64,000 nucleotides of DNA from the NCBI GenBank assembly GCA_002412885.1, contig DHVX01000073.1, positions 20,655-84,654 on the forward strand, read 5' to 3'. The notes beneath the pieces are model-generated. The model was not told the DNA's origin. It was given only the letters and a program-made list of their open reading frames with translations, and did not search any database. Positions 15,082 to 24,485 of this stretch are shown one piece after another. A program made the position numbers and the translations under genes. Each line of letters starts with the position of its first letter. Position 1 is the stretch's first letter. This DNA is from Bacteroidales bacterium UBA5197. GTDB lineage: Bacteria; Bacteroidota; Bacteroidia; Bacteroidales; Lentimicrobiaceae.

Positions 15082-18000
15082 ATGATTCACAAAATAATTG
15101 AATCCAGTCTTCAGAACAAACTGATTGTGTTATTGGCAACAGCCACCATGGCTGGATTCGGGCTTTTTGCCTTGCTGAATATCCCAATAGGGGCGGTTCC
15201 CGATGTAACCAACAATCAGGTGCAGGTAATTACCACTTCGCGTAACCTTTCTACGCTGGATGTTGAGCGTTTTATCACTTATCCGGTGGAGCTTGAAATG
15301 GCTAATTTGCCTGGACTTGTCGAAATCAGATCCATTTCTAAGTTCGGGCTTTCGGTGGTCACCATTGTTTTTGAGGACAATATTGGTACATATTTGCCCC
15401 GGCAATTGATTGCAGAACGCATTCAATCGGCTACTGAAAGCATCCCTCAAGGTTTCGGTACGCCATTTATGGGCCCGATTTCTACCGGTTTGGGAGAGAT
15501 TTATCAATACATTTTAGAAGTTGATCCGGAATATAAAGATCAGTATTCAACAACTGATCTGAGGACTATTCAAGACTGGCAGGTTAGACGACAACTTTCC
15601 GGCATTCCTGGTGTGGTGGAAGTTAATACGTGGGGTGGTTACCTCAAACAGTATGAGGTGGCATTGGATCCCAATCAACTTAAAGCTATGAATATCTCCA
15701 TTGAAGAGATCTATTCGGCGCTTGAGAAAAATAACAGTATTGTTGGCGGAGGTTATATTGAAAAAACCAACCAGAGTTATTTTATCCGCAGCGAAGGTCT
15801 GGTAGGTTCGGTTGAGGAATTAAGCAGCATAGTTGTTGCCAACCGGGCTGGTTCTATTGTGCGTGTGGGAGATATAGCCACAGTGCAAATTGGAAGCGCC
15901 ACGCGGTTTGGGGCCATTACAGCCAACGGAGAAGGCGAAAAAGTGCTTGGACAGGTTATGATGCTTAAAGATGCGAACTCAAATCAGGTAATCAACGATG
16001 TAAAAAAGAGGGTTGAGGAAATTTCAGGAAGTTTGCCGGAAGGAGTTAGCATCAACGGATTTCTTGAACGAAGTACGCTGATTAAAAAAACCACCATGAC
16101 CATTGCTGAGAACCTTATTCTGGGTTGTTTGATTGTGATTTTTGTGGTGGTATTGCTCCTTGGAAATTTACGTTCAGGGTTGGTTATTGCATCGGTTATT
16201 CCGCTGAGTCTTCTTTTTGCACTTTCGCTGATGTATGTTTTTGGTGTAGATGCCAATCTGATGAGTCTTGGTGCCATCGACTTTGGAATTATAATAGATG
16301 GTGCTGTGATTATTGTTGAGTTCATCGCATTTCAGATTACCAGAAACAGTTCAGAAATTATGAAGCTGCAAGGCGAAGAACGTCAGTCGATGATCGACAA
16401 AATTACCCTGAAAGGAACAAAAAAACTTACCCGTTCTGCAGTTTTCGGGCAGCTGATTATTATTATCGTATTTATTCCTATTCTGTCTTTGTCTGGAATT
16501 GAAGGGAAAATGTTCCGGCCGATGGCTCAGGTTTTTACTTTTGCATTGTTGGGCACAATGATTTTGGGATTTACATATGTACCCGTAGTTTCGTCAATGT
16601 TTCTCAGACCTGCTAAGTACAAAAATAATATATCCACCAGATTTCTTGCTTTGCTGAATAAAGCCTATGAGCCTTCAATAACCTGGGCCCTGAGCCACAA
16701 GCAATTTGTGATTATTTCTGCAGTTTTATTACTTGGTTACAGCGGATTTATTTTTTCACGCATGGGTGGTGAGTTTGTTCCAACACTTGATGAAGGTGAT
16801 TTTGTAATTCAGCCGGTATTTAAAACCGGGACATCGCTGAGCAAAACCATTGAATTGACCACCCGTATTGAAAAGATACTTAAAGAATTTCCTGAAGTTG
16901 ATCAGATCGTCAGCCGTATCGGAGCAGCCGAAGTGCCGACAGATCCCATGTCAATGGAAGAAAGTGACATTATCATTACACTTAAGCCACGAAAAGAATG
17001 GGTTACCGCAAAAAGCAAAGATGAGCTAGCTGATAAATTCAAAGAGGCATTGCTTGTGATACCGGGTATAGATTTTGAGTTTACACAACCCATAGAAATG
17101 AGGTTTAACGAACTGATTACCGGAACCAGAGCAGATGTGGCCATAAAGGTTTTTGGCGAAGACCTCGATTATCTGAACAAAACCGCGCTCCGTATCAAAT
17201 CGTTGATTGAGCCGGTGGATGGAGCATCGGATGTAATTGTTGAAAAAACTGCCGGTTTGCCCGAAATGAACATTCACTACAACAGAACAAAACTGGCTTT
17301 ATACGGACTTAATATTGATGATGTAAATAAGGTGGTATCCATGGCTTTTGCCGGATTAAAAGCCGGTGAAATTTTTGAAGGTGAGAAGAGATTTGATCTG
17401 GTTATCAGGTATGAAAAAGCTTTCCGGGATGACATTGAGCATCTGCGCAACACTTTTGTTCCTTTGCCTGCTGGCGGACAGGTGCCATTGAGTGAGTTGG
17501 CCGATGTGACTTTTTCAAGTGGACCAGCAAAAATTTCACGCGATGATACCCGGCGCCGCATTGTGGTTGGCGTAAATGTCCGTGGCCGTGACCTCGAATC
17601 TGTTGTGAAGGATATTCAAAAACTGATCGATGTTAATATTGATCTTCCGGCAGGCTATTCGGTTGAGTATGGCGGACAGTTCGAGAATCTGCGCAGTGCA
17701 CGCACCCGATTAATGATTGCCGTTCCCATCGCTTTATTGCTGATCTTTACTTTGTTGCATTTGGCTTTTGGCTCGTTGCGTGAGGCATTTATGGTTTATA
17801 CTGCAATCCCATTGTCGGCTGTGGGTGGAATCTGGTTGCTCTGGTTACGCGATCTGCCATTTAGTATTTCGGCAGGTGTTGGATTTATCGCCTTATTTGG
17901 AATTGCTGTTCTTAATGGAATTGTACTTATCGAACACTTTAAAGAATTGCGAAAGCAGGGCGTGGAAGATATTCGCGAACTGATTATCAGAGGCACAAGC

Positions 18001-19410
18001 GAAAGGCTTCGTCCTGTGCTGCTGACTGCAGCTGCTGCAGCAATGGGTTTTCTGCCAATGGCTGTTTCAACTTCTGCAGGTGCCGAAGTGCAGCGTCCGC
18101 TAGCGACTGTGGTTGTTGGGGGATTGATTACTGCAACTTTGTTAACCATGATTGTGCTCCCTGTTTTGTTTTGTTTGTTTGAATCACCCAGGCGTCGCCG
18201 CAAAAAAATCATTCTGCCAAAGCCGGGTGTAATGTTGCTCATACTTCTATTTTTGATTCCTGCTCTATCGGCACATTCTCAGCAACTTAGCCTTGACAAT
18301 GCGATTGAAATTGCCGTTAAAAATAATGCTGGTGTGAAAGCCGCTTCTTTTGAACTTGAGAGTTCCCAATGGATGAAAAAAGCTGCGTTTAATCCTGAAA
18401 AGACTATGGTTTACTACAATATTGACCAGAATAACATTGCTGAAAGCAACATGCCGCTGAAAGTATGGGGATTGCAGCAATCTATTGAATTTCCGGGTGT
18501 TTACACTGCTCAGAGGAAGGAAGCAGGGTTTAATTCCGAAATCAGCGGTTATCTTTTGGATCGTGAAATTAATTCAATAGTTAAAGAGGTTAAGAAAGCC
18601 TATTTTGAAATAGTCTATCTGAACCTTGTAAAGCAGGAGTATCAGATTCTTGACAGCAACTACACTGCAATAGCCGAAGCTGCACGCAGAAATTTTGAAC
18701 TTGGAGGTACCGGTAAACTTGATTACTTGTCAGCAACAGCTAAGCAACAGGAAACTTCATTACAGCTTAATCAGACTGAAAATGAGATTTCAGCTGCAAA
18801 AACAAGGTTACAGGCACTGTTGCAGTCAGATTCAGCTTTTTCAATTGAAAGTACCAATTATGAGCCCACTGAATTATTGACGAATAATCAGATGATTTCA
18901 GCTGCCAAACAGTTTTATGAATTAAACACGAAAGCGGCTGAATCGCAGGCCAGAGTTGAACGTTATAAAGGTTATCCTGATCTGCATCTGGAATATTTTT
19001 TAGGGTCGGATCAAGGTCTGGAGTCTAAAGTGTATAATGGTTTTCAAATCGGACTTGGAATTCCGCTCTGGTTCCCTGAAAAACGGGCGGCTGCAAAATC
19101 AAAGTTCCTGCAGTCAAAGGCAATACAACAGCAGGGAATCAACCAGATGGTGCTGATAGAAAGCAAACGGGAGCAATTAATGCAGGAACTGGCAGGTAAG
19201 AAAATGCAGCTTGATTATTACACTGGCAAGGGTTTGGAATTGGCCAATGAAATCAGAAATGCTGCAAACTTATCCTTCGAATCGGGTGGAATAAATTCAT
19301 TTCAATACCTGCAGGCAATTGAAAATGCCATCAGAATGAAGATGGATTATCTCCATTCTTTGCATGCACACAATCTTACTGTAATCGAAATTAATCACCT
19401 GGCATTTTAA
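15082..19410 (+). CDS. CzcA-type heavy-metal RND pump fused to a TolC-like outer-membrane factor
   Basis: A 1442-residue protein. Residues 1 to about 1036 are a complete heavy-metal RND transporter (usual length about 1040) with the TM4 signature DFGIIIDGA at 400-408, the divalent-cation type (CzcA D402/D408) and not the Cu/Ag type. A basic stretch (RRRRKK, about 1037-1042) and a hydrophobic segment (about 1050-1062) ending SAHS-QQ follow; these look like an internal signal peptide with cleavage near 1066. The remaining ~375 residues are a CzcC/TolC-like coiled-coil outer-membrane factor (LSLDNAIEIAVKNNAGV at its start). The pump and factor are separate genes in Proteobacteria; fusions of this length occur in Bacteroidota. 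The adaptor gene overlaps the stop codon (TAATG). Confidence 0.95.
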   Translation: MIHKIIESSLQNKLIVLLATATMAGFGLFALLNIPIGAVPDVTNNQVQVITTSRNLSTLDVERFITYPVELEMANLPGLVEIRSISKFGLSVVTIVFEDNIGTYLPRQLIAERIQSATESIPQGFGTPFMGPISTGLGEIYQYILEVDPEYKDQYSTTDLRTIQDWQVRRQLSGIPGVVEVNTWGGYLKQYEVALDPNQLKAMNISIEEIYSALEKNNSIVGGGYIEKTNQSYFIRSEGLVGSVEELSSIVVANRAGSIVRVGDIATVQIGSATRFGAITANGEGEKVLGQVMMLKDANSNQVINDVKKRVEEISGSLPEGVSINGFLERSTLIKKTTMTIAENLILGCLIVIFVVVLLLGNLRSGLVIASVIPLSLLFALSLMYVFGVDANLMSLGAIDFGIIIDGAVIIVEFIAFQITRNSSEIMKLQGEERQSMIDKITLKGTKKLTRSAVFGQLIIIIVFIPILSLSGIEGKMFRPMAQVFTFALLGTMILGFTYVPVVSSMFLRPAKYKNNISTRFLALLNKAYEPSITWALSHKQFVIISAVLLLGYSGFIFSRMGGEFVPTLDEGDFVIQPVFKTGTSLSKTIELTTRIEKILKEFPEVDQIVSRIGAAEVPTDPMSMEESDIIITLKPRKEWVTAKSKDELADKFKEALLVIPGIDFEFTQPIEMRFNELITGTRADVAIKVFGEDLDYLNKTALRIKSLIEPVDGASDVIVEKTAGLPEMNIHYNRTKLALYGLNIDDVNKVVSMAFAGLKAGEIFEGEKRFDLVIRYEKAFRDDIEHLRNTFVPLPAGGQVPLSELADVTFSSGPAKISRDDTRRRIVVGVNVRGRDLESVVKDIQKLIDVNIDLPAGYSVEYGGQFENLRSARTRLMIAVPIALLLIFTLLHLAFGSLREAFMVYTAIPLSAVGGIWLLWLRDLPFSISAGVGFIALFGIAVLNGIVLIEHFKELRKQGVEDIRELIIRGTSERLRPVLLTAAAAAMGFLPMAVSTSAGAEVQRPLATVVVGGLITATLLTMIVLPVLFCLFESPRRRRKKIILPKPGVMLLILLFLIPALSAHSQQLSLDNAIEIAVKNNAGVKAASFELESSQWMKKAAFNPEKTMVYYNIDQNNIAESNMPLKVWGLQQSIEFPGVYTAQRKEAGFNSEISGYLLDREINSIVKEVKKAYFEIVYLNLVKQEYQILDSNYTAIAEAARRNFELGGTGKLDYLSATAKQQETSLQLNQTENEISAAKTRLQALLQSDSAFSIESTNYEPTELLTNNQMISAAKQFYELNTKAAESQARVERYKGYPDLHLEYFLGSDQGLESKVYNGFQIGLGIPLWFPEKRAAAKSKFLQSKAIQQQGINQMVLIESKREQLMQELAGKKMQLDYYTGKGLELANEIRNAANLSFESGGINSFQYLQAIENAIRMKMDYLHSLHAHNLTVIEINHLAF

Positions 19411-20627
19411 TGACTTTTAAAAATCAGATCATGAAAACATTGATAAAATCAATCGTACAAACCACGAACAATTTTACTGAATTGGCTGGTATCGGCTTTT
19501 TTGTTTCATTGGTAATTATAATCCTTGCTTTATCTTCCTGCAAATCGCCTGAAAAGGATACTGGAGAAGCCATTGACATAACTGAGGAGGCTTCCCTGAT
19601 TCTGACTACCGATCAGTTTGAAGGCGCAGATATGCAGCTCGGTTCAATTGCCGATACTGTTTTTCATCATTTTGTGACCGGTACTGGTTATGTGGATGTC
19701 CCTGAGCAGAATAAAATGGTAATCGGCAGCTATTATGGTGGAAAGGTTTCAGAAATATTTGTAGTTGCCGGGCAATCGGTGAGCAAAGGTGATCGGCTGT
19801 TCAGTATTGACAATCCTGATTTCCTTGATATGCAGCAGGATTATCTGGAAACATTGAGTCAGGCCAAAAATCTTCAATCGGTTTATGAACGTCTGAAAAA
19901 ACTGGCAGAAGGGAATGTCTCTTCACAAAAGGATTTCCTGCAGGCCGAAACAGAATATATGATGGTATCTGCCAAACTGAAATCAGCAGAAGAAAAACTA
20001 AAACTCATGCAGATTGATCCTGAAAAACTTAATTCAAACAATATAAGTTCAGGAATAATAGTCAGAGCGCCTTTTGCATCTTCTGTTTCGGCTATTCTTG
20101 TCACTAAAGGGCAATGGTTGAATAATGATGCTCAGGCTGTTGAATTGGTAAACGCCAGTGTGTTGCTCGCCAGGATAGAAGTTTTTGAAAAGGATATCTC
20201 CTATCTGAAAAAAGGGCAGGCCGTTCATATGCAGCTTCCTGACAGACCTGACCTTACGTTTGAAGGTGTTGTTGGCAATATAGCAAAACAGGTTGATAAG
20301 CAAAAACGTTTGGCTGGTGTAATTGTCAATATTACCGGTGGATATAAAGAAGTGCTCTTGCCCGGTATGTTTTTGACGGCAAATGTTGCAGTTGAAGATT
20401 ATAAAGTGCGCTGTTTGCCCGAAAACGCAATTATTGATGTTGATGGAAGGTTTTATAGTCTGGTGCTTGAAAAGGTGGCTGAAGATGGGTATCATTTCAG
20501 GAAAGCAGAGATTTTTCCGGGACGCACAATGCATGGATATACCGAAGTGAAAAATACGGCTGCTTTTGATGCAGGAGCACAATTTCTTGTTAAAGGAGCT
20601 TTCCAGTTGCTTCAGGCGGAGGAATAG
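19410..20627 (+). CDS. RND efflux periplasmic adaptor (CzcB/CusB type) lipoprotein
   Basis: A 405-residue membrane-fusion protein. A hydrophobic segment ends in the lipobox ALSSC, so it is probably lipid-anchored. It then shows the first half of a barrel-sandwich hybrid (YYGGKVSEIFVVAGQSVSKGD), an alpha-helical hairpin (about 140-210), the second half (GIIVRAPFASSVSAILVTKGQWL) and beta-barrel and membrane-proximal domains. The ATG at 19410 shares its A with the TAA stop of the pump gene; a second ATG at 19431 is also possible. It bridges the inner-membrane pump and the outer-membrane factor. No Met- or His-rich metal-binding tail is seen. Confidence 0.92.
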   Translation: MTFKNQIMKTLIKSIVQTTNNFTELAGIGFFVSLVIIILALSSCKSPEKDTGEAIDITEEASLILTTDQFEGADMQLGSIADTVFHHFVTGTGYVDVPEQNKMVIGSYYGGKVSEIFVVAGQSVSKGDRLFSIDNPDFLDMQQDYLETLSQAKNLQSVYERLKKLAEGNVSSQKDFLQAETEYMMVSAKLKSAEEKLKLMQIDPEKLNSNNISSGIIVRAPFASSVSAILVTKGQWLNNDAQAVELVNASVLLARIEVFEKDISYLKKGQAVHMQLPDRPDLTFEGVVGNIAKQVDKQKRLAGVIVNITGGYKEVLLPGMFLTANVAVEDYKVRCLPENAIIDVDGRFYSLVLEKVAEDGYHFRKAEIFPGRTMHGYTEVKNTAAFDAGAQFLVKGAFQLLQAEE

Positions 20628-20810
20628 TACTTAGAATCAATGTTTATTTGATTTTTTACCAGGCTTTATCTCAGGGCTGGGGACTCTTCCTTAAAATCTC
20701 ATGATTTTCATTTTCCCAAAGAAGAAAATACTCCTTAATATTGCACCGGATTTGATCCATGGACTGGAAAATAACCGGGTATCCAACCAAACATTCAATT
20801 TTCTGTTGTT

Positions 20811-22868
20811 ATGAAAAAACTAACTTTCCTTACACTTACCATGATGACTTTAAGTATAGCTTCCTGTAATCAGGAACCCTCGAAAACACCGCAACCGGAA
20901 GAATTCAAATTCCTACTCGAACAATTTGCCGACCTGAAAATTATGCGTTATCAGGTGCCGGGGTTTGATTCATTGACAATTCAACAGAAAGAGCTGGTGT
21001 ATTACCTGAGTCAGGCAGCCATTGCCGGACGTGATATTCTGTTCGATCAGAACTACAAATACAATCTGGCCATTCGCCGCACCCTCGAAAACATTGCAGA
21101 AAATTACCAGGGTGACCGTAATTCAGATGATTTTCTGAAGTTTATGGTTTACACCAAACGTGTTTGGTTCAGCAATGGGATTCATCATCATTATTCAAAA
21201 GATAAATTTTATCCTGAAGTGAGTCAGGCATATTTTGAGTCATTGATCAGGGAAACCACCACCGGTAATTTTCCGCTTCGTGAAGGACAGGAAATGGAAG
21301 CATTTATTGCTGAGATTGTACCTGTGATTTTTGATGAAAATATTGCACCAAAGGCCGTAAGTCAGGAGGCCGGTAAAGACCTTTTGCTTAATTCTGCATG
21401 CAACTTTTATGATGGCGTTACCGAAAAAGAAGCTGAGGAATTTTACAAAACGCTTAAGAACAATGCGGTTAAAAACGGATCAGACACTCTGGTTTCATTT
21501 GGACTGAACAGCAAACTGGTGAAGCGCGATGGCATTATCCGTGAAGAAGTTTATAAACTTGGCGGATTATATTCTCAAGCCATTGAGCAGGTGATTTATT
21601 GGCTGAACAAGGCTGCCGGAGTTGCCGAAAATCCTCATCAGCAAAAAGTGATTGAATCACTGGTAAAGTATTACGAAACGGGTGATCTGACCATTTGGGA
21701 CGAATACAATGTGCTTTGGGTCAAGGATATGGATTCACACATTGATTTTGTGAACGGATTCATCGAAAACTACGGCGATCCCATGGGATTAAAAGCGACC
21801 TGGGAAAGTCTGGTGAATTTTAAAGATGTGGAAGCAACCAAACGTGCCGAAACCATCAGCCTTAATGCACAGTGGTTTGAGGACAATTCTCCGGTTGAAC
21901 CACGATTTAAAAAATCAGAAGTGAAGGGCGTTTCAGCAAAAGTTATTACCGCAGCTCAGCTGGGAGGAGATTGTTATCCATCCACACCCATTGGTATCAA
22001 CCTTCCAAATGCCGACTGGATCCGCAAAGAGCATGGCTCCAAATCGGTTACCATCGAGAACATTACTTATGCTTACGATCAGGCTGCATTGGGCAATGGC
22101 ATGATTGAGGAGTTTGCCTCCTCGGCTGAAGAGATTGATCTGGCGAAAAAGTACGGAAGTCTGGCCAGCAATCTGCATACCGATCTGCATGAGTGTCTCG
22201 GACATGGCTCGGGCCAGCTTTTGCCGGGCACCCGCGGCGATGAACTGAAAAACTACGGATCACCGCTTGAAGAAGTCCGTGCCGATCTGTTTGCACTTTA
22301 TTACATGGCGGATCCTAAATTAATAGAACTTGGTTTGTTCGACAACGAAGGTGTGTTTAAAGCCGAGTACAACAGTTACATCCGCAATGGCCTCATTACA
22401 CAACTAACCCGCATAGAGCCTGGTAAAACCATTGAGCAGGCCCACATGCGCTGCCGTCAGTTGATTGCTGCATGGAGTTACGAATTGGGTAAAGATGCCA
22501 ATGTAATTGAAAAATTGGTCAGGGATGGCAAAACCTATGTTAAGGTAAACGACCATAAGGCATTGCAGCAGATTTTCGGTCAAATGCTGGCAGAGGTTCA
22601 GCGGATCAAATCGGAAGGTGATTATGCAGCCGGCCGCGATCTGGTTGAAAAATATGCGGTTCAGGTTGATCAGGCTTTACATACTGAGGTTCTGGAACGT
22701 TTTAAAAAGCTGAATCTTGCACCTTATGGTGGATTTATCAACCCGGTGTTTGTTCCTGTAATGGAAAACGGAAAAATTGTGGATGTCAAAGTTGAATATC
22801 CTGAGGATTATTCAGGGCAGATGATGAAATATTCGAAGAATCATTCATTTTTGCCTACGTTTAATTAA
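20811..22868 (+). CDS. Dipeptidyl peptidase III family zinc peptidase (M49), lipoprotein
   Basis: A 685-residue protein with a lipoprotein signal (lipobox IASC) and the M49 motifs HECLGH (H460-H465) and EEVRAD (starting about E487). The Cys in the first motif is the variant known from Bacteroides thetaiotaomicron DPP III, in place of the HELLGH of eukaryotes. The length agrees with bacterial members (about 675). It removes dipeptides from the N-terminus of oligopeptides. The lipobox places it in the periplasm or on the outer membrane. It stands alone, with two long hairpin repeats downstream. Confidence 0.93.
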   Translation: MKKLTFLTLTMMTLSIASCNQEPSKTPQPEEFKFLLEQFADLKIMRYQVPGFDSLTIQQKELVYYLSQAAIAGRDILFDQNYKYNLAIRRTLENIAENYQGDRNSDDFLKFMVYTKRVWFSNGIHHHYSKDKFYPEVSQAYFESLIRETTTGNFPLREGQEMEAFIAEIVPVIFDENIAPKAVSQEAGKDLLLNSACNFYDGVTEKEAEEFYKTLKNNAVKNGSDTLVSFGLNSKLVKRDGIIREEVYKLGGLYSQAIEQVIYWLNKAAGVAENPHQQKVIESLVKYYETGDLTIWDEYNVLWVKDMDSHIDFVNGFIENYGDPMGLKATWESLVNFKDVEATKRAETISLNAQWFEDNSPVEPRFKKSEVKGVSAKVITAAQLGGDCYPSTPIGINLPNADWIRKEHGSKSVTIENITYAYDQAALGNGMIEEFASSAEEIDLAKKYGSLASNLHTDLHECLGHGSGQLLPGTRGDELKNYGSPLEEVRADLFALYYMADPKLIELGLFDNEGVFKAEYNSYIRNGLITQLTRIEPGKTIEQAHMRCRQLIAAWSYELGKDANVIEKLVRDGKTYVKVNDHKALQQIFGQMLAEVQRIKSEGDYAAGRDLVEKYAVQVDQALHTEVLERFKKLNLAPYGGFINPVFVPVMENGKIVDVKVEYPEDYSGQMMKYSKNHSFLPTFN

Positions 22869-22911
22869 GTCGGCTAAGACTTTCTTATCTTCTTGATTTT
22901 TAAAAGAATCT

Positions 22912-22944
22912 GACCTAACAAGTTTTCTATTAACTTGTTAGGTC
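22912..22944. repeat. Long hairpin repeat, copy 1
   Basis: GACCTAACAAG and its exact reverse complement CTTGTTAGGTC, 11 bp each, around an 11-nt loop, followed by TTCTTG. It lies 43 bp after the DPP III stop and could serve as its terminator, but an identical-armed copy 134 bp further on indicates a dispersed REP-like element. Apart from the two copies and the porin promoter I see nothing in 22869-23245. Confidence 0.75.
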
Positions 22945-23045
22945 TTCTTGTTCTATCAAGGATGATTCAGTTTGTCAGATCTCCTGCTAAACAACCATTA
23001 CAGGCCAGTTTAATGCACTAATTGTTAATAGATGCATTAATTCTA

Positions 23046-23078
23046 AACCTAACAAGACCGAAGAAGACTTGTTAGGTT
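23046..23078. repeat. Long hairpin repeat, copy 2
   Basis: AACCTAACAAG and CTTGTTAGGTT around an 11-nt loop, then ATTTTTT. The arms match copy 1 at 10 of 11 bases with compensatory change at the end, while the loop is different. Conserved paired arms with a free loop point to selection on, or spread as, a hairpin. Confidence 0.75.
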
Positions 23079-23191
23079 ATTTTTTGGCCTCCCTCATGCT
23101 TAAAACATTTTCGTTTCCAATCAAGATGTTTTCAATTTTACAGGTCTTACTGTTGAACAGCCACCCAAAGCCACATCTTTAAATACATTAA

Positions 23192-23221
23192 TTGTTTATT
23201 AACTTCCATTATGTATTTTTG
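23192..23221 (+). promoter_or_regulatory. Promoter of the phosphate-selective-type porin
   Basis: TTG at 23192-23194, 19 bp spacer, then TATTTTTG (23214-23221): a near-consensus Bacteroidota promoter with both elements. The ATG at 23246 lies 24 bp beyond. Confidence 0.7.
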
Positions 23222-23245
23222 CCTGATTTTTTCAATTCCCTTACT

Positions 23246-24442
23246 ATGATAAAGCGACTTTTATTTCTTTTTGCATTCTTGATTTTGAGTTTTACAAGCC
23301 TTATTGCTCAGACCGAAGTTGATGAACGGGCTATGATTTCATTTCGTAAAGGATTGGGATTCAATGCGCCAGACAGTACATTCGGGGTAAATCTGAGGTT
23401 GCGCATGCAAAACCGGGTGGCTTTTAATTTTAACGAAGAGTTGAGTGTTGAAGATATTGAAGCCCGGGTGAGTCGCCTACGCCTCCGATTTGATGGATAT
23501 ATTCTCGGAGATAAACTAACTTATTACCTTCAATTGTCGTTCTCGCGTGGTGATCAGGACTGGGACAATACCCATATTCCGAATGTGGTGCGCGATGCAA
23601 TGGTTTATTATCATTTCAATCCGAAGTTTTATCTTGGATTTGGCCAGGGCAAACTTCCGGGAAACCGCCAACGCATCATCAGCAGTGGACAACAGCAATT
23701 TTATGATCGCTCAAATGTGAATGCTAATTTTACGCTTGACCGCGATTTCGGATTGTTTGCTTATTACAGCGACAAGCTTGCTGGGATTGACTACAATCTT
23801 AAAGGAGCCATTTCATCGGGAGATGGCCGCAATCAGTTGAAAACCGACCCCGGACTCATGTACACTGCCAGGCTGGAAGTACTTCCGTTGGGAAGGTTTA
23901 AAAAAGACGGCGATTTTTCAGAAGGAGATCTTGAGTTTGAGCCATCGCCAAAAGTTGCGCTCTCTGCCGGTTATTCTTACGATGAAAATGCCTGGCGTAC
24001 CCGCGGAACCATAGGTACAACTTTGTACGAAGGCCGCGATTTTACCTCTTTCTTTGCAGATGCCGTGGTCAAATATAATGGATGGGCTCTGTATTCAGAA
24101 TACATCAGCCGCGCATCTCAACAGTCGGCTTTCACCTATTCTTCTGATTCAACTCTCAAATCATATGCAGTTACCGGTTTTGGAGTGAACACTCAACTGA
24201 GTTATACCTTCAGAAATTACTGGGAAATTGCAGCCCGCTATTCAGTGGTAAATCCCGATAAGGAGATACAAAACGTAGCCATGCGAGACAGCTATTACCT
24301 TTTGGGCGTCAATAAATATGTACGAAAACACCTTACCAAATTTCAGGGGTTTGTAGGTTATCGTACTCAGGAATCTTATAATTCTGCTGTTTTTGGGAAA
24401 AATAATCTGTTGCTGGTTTTTCAGGTTGAACTTGGAATTTAG
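23246..24442 (+). CDS. OprP/OprO-like outer-membrane porin
   Basis: A 399-residue protein with a signal peptide (MIKRLLFLFAFLILSFTSLIAQ, cleaved before TEVDER) and about 16 amphipathic strands. FRKGLGFNAPDSTFGVNLRLRMQNR followed by SRLRLRFDGYILGDKLTYYLQLSFSR is the pattern of the phosphate-selective porin O/P family in Bacteroidota. It probably forms a channel for anions such as phosphate, but specificity is not certain in this phylum. I used the ATG at 23246, after the strong promoter; a longer frame from 23192 would begin at the -33 box. Confidence 0.85.
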   Translation: MIKRLLFLFAFLILSFTSLIAQTEVDERAMISFRKGLGFNAPDSTFGVNLRLRMQNRVAFNFNEELSVEDIEARVSRLRLRFDGYILGDKLTYYLQLSFSRGDQDWDNTHIPNVVRDAMVYYHFNPKFYLGFGQGKLPGNRQRIISSGQQQFYDRSNVNANFTLDRDFGLFAYYSDKLAGIDYNLKGAISSGDGRNQLKTDPGLMYTARLEVLPLGRFKKDGDFSEGDLEFEPSPKVALSAGYSYDENAWRTRGTIGTTLYEGRDFTSFFADAVVKYNGWALYSEYISRASQQSAFTYSSDSTLKSYAVTGFGVNTQLSYTFRNYWEIAARYSVVNPDKEIQNVAMRDSYYLLGVNKYVRKHLTKFQGFVGYRTQESYNSAVFGKNNLLLVFQVELGI

Positions 24443-24485
24443 TCTTGAGGCCTTTTGTTTCGTTGAGGCTATTTAAGGCCAGAAG

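Noticed and set aside
15082..18200. Cu/Ag-specific CusA assignment for the RND pump
   Set aside because: The TM4 motif DFGIIIDGA is of the divalent-cation (Czc/Cnr) type, not the Cu/Ag type.
20049..20582. 177-codon open frame antisense to the RND adaptor gene
   Set aside because: Shadow frame; the plus-strand adaptor domains are intact over the same bases.
24449..24480. Terminator between the OprP-like porin and MobA-MobB genes
   Set aside because: Only a 6-bp GGCCTT/AAGGCC pairing with a 20-nt loop; too weak to call.
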